NCBI GenBank assembly: GCA_028583605.1
Contig: CM053332.1
Span: 16,155,267-16,219,266, forward strand
From: Dastarcus helophoroides
Lineage: Eukaryota > Arthropoda > Insecta > Coleoptera > Bothrideridae
DNA length: 64,000 nt
Direction of reading: 5' to 3'
The position numbers and the translations under genes were made by a program. A model generated the notes under the pieces. That model was not told the DNA's origin and ran no database searches. It saw nothing but the letters and a program-made list of their open reading frames with translations. Positions 57,195 through 64,000 of this stretch are shown in pieces. Within the stretch, counting starts at the first letter, position 1; each line of letters begins with the position of its first letter.

Positions 57195-60100
57195 TAGTGA
57201 TGGGCAAAACTGCTACTTACAAGTAGCAGTTACAAGTTGCTCCTGCTACAATCAAGTAACAGTTTTAAATAGCTGCTACTTTTGTCACTGTTACTTATCA
57301 TGAATACGTGTTAAACGATCGCAGTCGCAGTTGGAATCAAATGGAGCAACGAGTAACGGACAAGGAATACCTGCTACTGTACTCTGCTACACTGCTACTG
57401 CTACTTTTGTCACTGCTATATTGTATTGGGAATAAGCCTAAGTGATCACAGGCACAGATCACAGTTACGCTTTCGATAAAAGTATGACACACTCGAAATC
57501 GACAAGATAAAGGGTCGATCAGGTATCAGGTTACGTTCGGAGATAAAAGGTACCTCAATACACACCCTGATTTCCCTATTTAAACAGTAATGCCAAAAAA
57601 TACCTTAAAAATGATATTGGCTATTGAGAAATCAGTTAACTATGTTTTTAACCCGGCAGTTCAGATAAATTAGGATAAAATTTATGTCATGCTGTTTGCC
57701 GTGGCTTTCTAGTTCTCAGGCGATTCCCATAATCCTAAAATAACATCATATGATTTTAATGCTATCTATAGACTTGATTTTTAAACCGGGGTACCCACTT
57801 AATTTCTTAACAATCCCAATACTCTTTCAAGAAATAACAAGTAAATCAGTTTATGTTCAACGCATAAAAAGAAATTAATTTTCTAATTAGATATAATACG
57901 TAATTGGTAGATTACTTGCATATTATTTTCGATTAGGCAAAATTTCTTCTATTTAAGTTTAAAAAAAGTGCATGTTATTTGAAAGCATCCCAATGTCCTG
58001 CACACATTAATGACAGAATAAGGTGAAAAGATGCACTTGCTACAAATGTTTTAAGTGGTGATAAAGCGATGCTATTTTAATGATGGAAAAATAGTAAGAA
58101 AAATATTTGTTTTTAATTGTAATACAGATATCATCCACCACACTTATGGGGAAAAATTAAGTGGTTTATTTTTAAGCTTTTAATATAGTTCATTCTTTTA
58201 AATGAATCTAGTTTACTTGTTCAGCTGTTTAAGTTCGGTTCGTTTTCGTGATCAGTATGTATACCTAACATTCACACATTTGGTTTTAGTTTGCGTTACG
58301 GACATTTTACTTCGTATTTCAATTCATATATATCAAACTAAAATGAGTTACAAAAAAAAGAAGTCCGAAATTTGGAATTTCTTTAAAGAAGACAGTGCGG
58401 GCAAACCCAAGTGCAATATGTGTAATTATGTCTTTTCCTGCAAATCTACCACTACAAATCTAAAAAAACACCTAGAAAAAAGGCATCCCACAGTACAGTT
58501 TGAAAAAATTGAGAGACTCCAGTTAACACCTACTTTTTCGCAGACTTCAGATGAAACGTTAACAGGTTTCAAGGATCCGCAACTTTCAACTTCAAAGTCA
58601 ACTGAGGATGAGGAAACAGGCGTAGAATCACTAGTAAAAAAATCAACGCAATCATCTATTTTAACCTTTGTGCCTCGCAATATTTGTGTTTCTACCCAAA
58701 AAAGACTTGATAAACTTTTAATTCAATTGATTGTAAAAGATTTTCAACCACTATCAATTTCAGAGGATAAAGGATTTCGGGCGTTTTTGCAAGGACTAAA
58801 TCCTTCCTACAACATGCCAAGCCGAAAAACACTTTCAAATGTGCTGCTTCCAGCTGCTTATGAAGAAGTGTGCACAAAAACAAAATCGTTAATTCAGCAG
58901 TCAAAATCATTTACATTAACTACAGATCGTTGGACCTCCAGAAATACCGAAAGTGTAATTGCGGTAACAGCACACTTCATCAATGATTTTGAGCCCACAT
59001 CGGTAATGTTAGAATGTAGAGGGTTCGAAGATTCTCATACCAGTGAAAATTTGGCAAGAGAAATAGAAAAAATATTAGTGGAATGGAAAATTGAAAAAAA
59101 ATAATATAATTTTATTCATTTCGGACAATGCTGCAAACGTTGTTAAAGCAATAAAAGGTGTTTTAAAAATAAATCATTTTGGTTGTTATGCTCACACAAT
59201 CAATTTAGTAGTGCGTGATATCTTGAAAATCGCAAATATACAAGGTACTGTTACCAAAGTTAGGGAAACAATTGTTCATTTTAAGCAAAGTTTAAAGGCA
59301 ACCTTAAAATTAAAAGAAACCCTTAGGCAACAAGATAAAGAGGAGAAAAAACTTATTTTGGATGTTGCTACAAGATGGAACTCAACATACTACATGCTAC
59401 AAAGATTTGTGGAATTAGAAGAGGCCATCCGAAGCAGCCTAGCATTATTAAATCTAAGTTTTCCAGTAATTAGCGTAGACGAGTGGAGCTTCATTTCCGA
59501 ATTAAGCAAAATTTTGAAACCGTTGGAATACGTTACTAAAATGATGTCAGGGGAAAAATACATAACACTTTCTTTGATTATTATTTTAACAAAAGGTTTG
59601 AGGGAGGTCTACGAAAAAATGTCAGCCAGTAACAATTTCAGTAATACATCAAAAGAAGCTATCGTCAGTCTTCAAACTTCCCTAAATGAAAGATTCCCTG
59701 ATTTGGAGCAAAATAGCACATTAATTGTTGCTACATTTTTGGACCCAAGATTTAAAGATATTGGCTTTCAGTCAGAAAATACTGCTCAAAGGGCAAAAGA
59801 ACTAGTTCTTTATTATCTACTTGAAATTTTACAAGAAACAGATGAGACAATTGATCCAGAAACAATTGGGTCATCTACCTCTTAAGAATCTCAAGACGAA
59901 TTTTTTATTTAGAATGTTTTCGATAAACGAATTTGTAGTAAAGCAGCCTCTTCTATCAATAAAAAGTCACGAGCCGTAGTAGAGATTCAAAAATATTTAG
60001 AAGAACCATTGTTGCACCGAGAAGATGATCCATTAAAATGGTGGAAAAATAATGCCTTCACTTTTCCAAATTGAGCAAAAGTAGTAAAAGTAAAATTTGA

Positions 60101-60855
60101 AACTGTTGCCACTTCGGTGCCTTGTGAACGTGTGTTTTCTAAGACAGGACAATTGTTAATTGAAAGAAGGAATAGGTTAAGTTTAAAAAAAGTGAAAAAA
60201 ATTATGTTTTTACATTTAAATGATAGTGTGGTTTGTAATAAGAAATAGACAAATATTTAAATTTATTTTATATTTGCAGATCCCCCTTTTTAAGTTAGGT
60301 TAGTTATAATATATTAATTTCTCATAATATAGGAATAGAAGTGCATCATTTGAGTTATGGTTTAATTTATATATGTATTATGTACTAATATTTTCTTGGC
60401 ATTTTTTTAATACAATTAATCTTAAAATAAAATATAAAGTATAATTGAGCTGTTTTAATTTGACATAATCTTCTAATAGTAATTAATTAAAGGCAAAGAA
60501 GGATAAAAACATAAAAATAAGCTTCATGATTATCAACACCACTTATTATTTTTTACAAGAAATACGCTGAATACGAACAAAATGTTCATTTTGAAATATC
60601 ACTAGAATTCTAAGATGCTTCCGACTATAGGAAAGAAACAATGATAAAGCCTACAATTCCCTAAGCAAACGAACCGAAAGTACAAGTAAGTAAAGTAGCA
60701 GGTAGCTTGGGTAACGTAAAGTGTAACAACTGCGACTGAAAGATCTATATGTTCCAAAAGTAGCAGTTACTTTTAGGAACTGATAACTGTTCCAACTGCT
60801 ACTCAATAAGTAGCAGTGTCAAAGTAGCAGATTGCTATGTAGCAACCCAACACTA
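57195..60855 (+). mobile_element. hAT transposon, full-length but inactive
   Basis: A 3661-bp element bounded by an exact 8-bp target duplication CTAATAGG (57187-57194 and 60856-60863). The left end TAGTGATGGGCAAAAC pairs with the right end, reverse complement TAGTGTTGGGTTGCTAC. Both subterminal regions are dense in GTAGCAG/CTGCTAC motifs, the likely transposase binding sites. One transposase gene occupies 58343-60248. The regions 57300-58340 and 60250-60700 are non-coding. Confidence 0.93.
58343..60248 (+). pseudogene. hAT transposase with BED zinc finger
   Basis: Starts at ATG 58343 (MSYKKKKSEIWNFF), though the frame is open further up. A BED-type zinc finger follows (PKCNMC, then LKKHLEKRHP; C2 and H2 ligands present), which binds the element ends. 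The DDE core has TTDRWTSRNTES with the first Asp and LFISDNAANVVKAI with the second. The C-terminal hAT dimerisation region reads YLEEPLL, DPLKWWKNN and ATSVPCERVFSKTG, with the Glu of ERVFS. Breaks: a one-base frameshift in an A-run at about 59094-59101 between VEWKIEKK and NNIILF, and in-frame stops TAA 59883, TAG 59910 and TGA 60072. The natural stop is TAG 60246-60248. Length is about 630 residues, normal for the family. It is non-functional as sequenced but little diverged. Confidence 0.9.
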
Positions 60856-60863
60856 CTAATAGG

Positions 60864-62640
60864 TTTGAAGAACTATTCAGTCTCGGCAAAACTGTGATAA
60901 TTACTTGTTGATCCACCAGACTAAAGTTAACGCATCATCATTAATTGTGTTTCTCATGTGGCATAACTTACTTAGAAATTGCCTTAATTCCATCTATAAA
61001 CGATTTAAGTTGGAAGGCCAACAGGCAAGCTTTAAAGGGAATACTCTAAAAGGATATTAAAGTTTGTACTTATGTAATTATAACTTTGGCGTGCCCACAA
61101 AGTGAGGTTTCATGTTTTTCCTTAAAACCGATAAATACATTTACCTATTTGACAAGAAAGTCCATTTGAATTAGAACGAAATCCGAAAAAACGAGGAACT
61201 GGATAACTGAAAAAAAGCTGCCTCATTAGATTATGTGCCGTAATAAGTTTTGATAAAAGTAGCTTCGTCACTACTTTTATCAAAGGTTTTACTTAATAGC
61301 TTGGCTTTCCTGTATCTTCTTTGGGAGGCTTAGTAAAGCCAGGCAGAACGAATGCAACTGATAAGCCGAATACAGTTTATTTTGTCCCGCTTTGTCTTGA
61401 CAGAAAAAAAACGGAATTAAACTTACAACTTTCAAATCTTTGGGAACAGTTCTTGGAATAATATTTTGGTAGTCACCAGAAATGAGCGGTTTTGATAAAA
61501 CATACACTTGAATATTGACATAATTCAACATCAATAATCGATAATATCCGAGTTCAAAACATCATGATTTTACTTATTCTCTGTTTTTGAAAAGAAAATT
61601 AAAAAATTAAAACTGAAACAACAAATTTCGAGAAAAAGAAGTATATTGAAAAAGTGGAAAGAAATTAAAATGTGTAAAACAAACCAATGTTTTTCTCATA
61701 ATTATTGTTTACAATTTTTAAAATAAAATATGCATTTTTTTCCGAACTTTGTTTTTTTCTAGACATGACCAGCTTTTCTTCAAGTTTTGATTTTAATTTC
61801 GAAGCTTAGATTTTCTTGTCAAAATTTCTACTTTTTTCTTTAAATTTGTATTTTAACAAAACATTTTTATTTTATTTTTTTTTGTTCAACCAAAACTGCT
61901 TGGCCGAAATACGAAAATATAACTTAAGGACCCTTTTTATTCTTTTTGGTCAACAAAAATTGCGAAATGCAAAAGATATTGAGGACCTGAGAACTTTTTT
62001 TTTGGTCGTCGAAAATTGATTGATCGAAAGAAATACGAAAATAAAATTTAACGACTTTTATTTTTGGTCGACAAAAAATTGTTTGCTCCAATTCCGAAAA
62101 CGTTATTATCAGAGGGATTTATTAGCCTCCACATCGAATAGCCTAACCCACCCATGCAAAAAGTTAAAATTTTTAAAAACGATGGAAATTTTGAACAAAA
62201 ACTCTGAAAAATGTCCTAATTTCGAGAAAAAGTCTAAATTTGATAACACCGGTCAAAGCAATTTTTGTCTTTGTGTTCTGAATATTTTTTTTAATACTTT
62301 TCACGTTACTAATTAAGGAAAAAAAGTTTTGCCCGAAAAAGTTTGCTTTTGTAGCTGCTAGAAAAAATTTATTGACTTTAAGAAAATTTCTTTTTTTCAT
62401 CACTTTACTCCATGTCAAAATAAAAATAATCTTTTTTAGTTAATTTCAATTCTTTTTGTATGCAGTTTTATTGGCTTTTTCTTCGCCGGTCACTCCTTTC
62501 ACAATCCTAAATTTCAGTACCTTCTATTAAGGAATGGCAATCTTGTTTTTGGATCTTGGTTTGTCAATCGCTGTTTGGGACTCAACACTGAAAAACACTT
62601 AAAACTATATTAAAATTTAAACGACGTAAAAAATAAATAA
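60864..62640. other. Elk intron, unassigned, with one hairpin
   Basis: No exon or element recognised. At about 61248-61286 a 14-bp inverted pair (TTTGATAAAAGTAG and its complement, 8-base loop) could form a hairpin. The 61600-62420 part is AT-rich low complexity. Confidence 0.5.
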
Positions 62641-62720
62641 CAACAAGATTATTTAAAATTTTAACGTTTCGGGCAGTGTTATTCTCTGCCCGTCGTCAGA
62701 AAACCAATTCGAATGTATTC
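62600..62720 (-). mobile_element. Penelope-like terminal fragment with hammerhead-like core
   Basis: On the minus strand 62699-62664 reads CTGACGA, C, a perfect 6-bp stem GGGCAG/CTGCCC around a 9-base loop, then GAAACGTTAAA. This is followed by an AT-rich run (AATAATCTTGTTGTTATTTA). The arrangement is typical of the terminal repeats of Penelope-like elements. There is one extra base between CTGACGA and the stem compared with the standard hammerhead. No reverse-transcriptase sequence is nearby, so only the terminus is present. Confidence 0.5.
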
Positions 62721-63879
62721 CTTTGCAAAAAAAATTGAAACAAATAACTATAGCAACAGAATGTATAAAAACAGGTTGAAAATATTTTTTTTTCGTATTT
62801 TTTTGCGATTGTATGGACTTCTTCTTCAAATATGGTCTCTCATCATTTCCTTATTATATTGAAACCAATGACGGGGTTCATTTTGTTCTTTTGAATAGAT
62901 ACCCTTTTTGCATTTAAATTAATCCAAATAATCATGTATCATAAGCACTTTGAGGAATATTTTATTACTCATCAGTTTAAATTATTCAAGCTGTAATCTA
63001 AACTTGATAACTTTAGGGTCTGTTTTTTCCAGAGAATCACAAACCATTTTAAATTTTTATAGATACTGAAGAGATGTTAGTAATTAATATTTTCTTTATT
63101 TGTGGCCCAATTTTAAATTAAATGGAAGTATTTATGAATATGTGCTTAGGTTCCACAACTAGATCCCCAACATTAAATTTTCTTGTCTCAATTTTGGCCC
63201 TCTTGATCATACGTTATGATGATAAGGCTACGCAATTAAAAATAAGTTGGATAAGGTTCACAAAATTTAAAGTTTGTTACCAAAGCATTTTGTTTTGTTT
63301 TGACGAATTTGCCGCGAATATATTAGAATGAGTCTATATTGTATTTGCAATTTCTAGACGCCATTTTTGTTCTTACCCATTGTTTCGTTGCAATTGCGCA
63401 TTCACTCGTTGACTAATGAATCACAGTCATAACATTTTAATTATTATCCTACTGTGTTTCTGGTTTTTTTCCTCAATAAAACACGTTTTCCTTTATACGC
63501 TCATAAAAAACACAAAAATTATTTTAAAAGTTACAAAAGCAAAGTTGCTGGAAAAAAACAACTGTTTTTGATACTATTCAATATAAGCAATTAGGAAATT
63601 AATCATTAAAACATAGGCTTTATTTTTAATTGTGTCACGTAGTATTTCTAGAAAAATTAAAAAATCTATTTTATTAATATTATTACTATAAAAGCAAACT
63701 TTATAGAATATGTGGATATTTTTTCTTTATTTTGGAATATGATGAATTAAAAAATTATAAAAGTAACTGAAGGACAAGAAAAAACTATTTTTTTGTTGTG
63801 TTGTGTAATAAAAGAATTAATAAATTTCCAAAATAGGTGACAATTCTGAAGTTTGAAAATTTCAAAAGTCGAATTTTCT
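62721..63879. other. Elk intron, unassigned
   Basis: AT-rich intron. A 69-codon + frame (63122-63331) has no domain and no splice-site support. I see no Elk pore exon. Confidence 0.5.
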
Positions 63880-64000
63880 CAGTACAGGATATTCTTCTTC
63901 CGGGATTGGACGGTGTCAAAGAACTACTAAAAGTGTTTTTAGTAGTTCTTTGACACGGTCCAATCCCGGAAGAAGTATATCCTGTACTGACTCTGGCCGT
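63880..64000. repeat. Head-to-head pair of terminal arms (52-bp palindrome arms)
   Basis: Arms 63881-63932 and 63937-63988 are inverted copies with two mismatches and a 4-base loop. Each arm is the terminal arm of the hairpin-ended family (GTACAGGATATACTTCTTCC type). There are no monomers and no stem-loop segment between them. The sequence to the window edge (CTCTGGCCGT) matches, inverted, 35640-35650, so the element continues beyond 64000. Confidence 0.85.

Noticed and set aside
63122..63331. 69-codon frame as a possible Elk pore exon
   Set aside because: It lacks the pore helix and GFG filter motif, has no suitable splice sites, and reads like chance sequence.

Overview
The window is AT-rich nuclear DNA of an insect. 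This rests on spliced eukaryotic genes, insect-type hAT, Mutator-like, Jockey-like and RTE-like elements, and on the single host gene matching the insect Elk channel. I cannot place the order from the sequence alone.

The only host gene I can support is an Elk-type (EAG superfamily, KCNH8/3/4-like) voltage-gated potassium channel on the + strand, spread over nearly the whole window. Six coding exons are visible: 1-38 (cut by the left edge), 14074-14211, 22727-22857, 29647-29875, 56205-56362 and 56690-56888. Together they hold 893 coding bases and run without a gap from the end of the N-terminal PAS domain to S5. All five exon joins keep frame. The start codon lies left of the window. The pore, S6 and the cyclic-nucleotide-binding-homology region lie right of it; I found no pore exon before 64000. 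The introns are about 14.0, 8.5, 6.8, 26.3 and 0.33 kb, followed by one of more than 7 kb.

The rest is intron filled with transposons and repeats. In order: a 1-kb non-autonomous hAT (1539-2535); a Mutator-like transposase pseudogene with a C-terminal YqaJ-type nuclease and short introns (2853-5611); a LINE scrap near 7.8 kb; a degenerate AT-rich array (8.1-13.6 kb) holding 45 perfect TTTTCAG heptamers; a second array (16.7-21.6 kb) with 0.4-kb and 0.9-kb higher-order repeats; a dead Jockey-like LINE on the minus strand (23.5-26.6 kb); a 3.8-kb hAT-like element filled with tandem repeats (30861-34641); a nested cluster with a tandem duplication, a hairpin-ended element and a second large hAT-like element (35.4-39.9 kb); a hAT MITE (40660-41481); another array (42.8-45.2 kb); an RTE-like LINE with two ORFs and only two nonsense codons (about 50.8-55.0 kb, minus); and a 3.66-kb hAT with an exact 8-bp target duplication (57195-60855).

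The parts act together only in that the Elk pre-mRNA must be spliced across this material. Points most worth checking: a CAG-TAG tandem acceptor before exon 56690 whose upstream choice adds an in-frame stop; the 45 acceptor-like heptamers in the sense strand 1.25 kb before an exon; a small repeat family with hairpin ends, 50-bp monomers and a hammerhead-like core; and oppositely oriented AT-rich arrays within one 26-kb intron.
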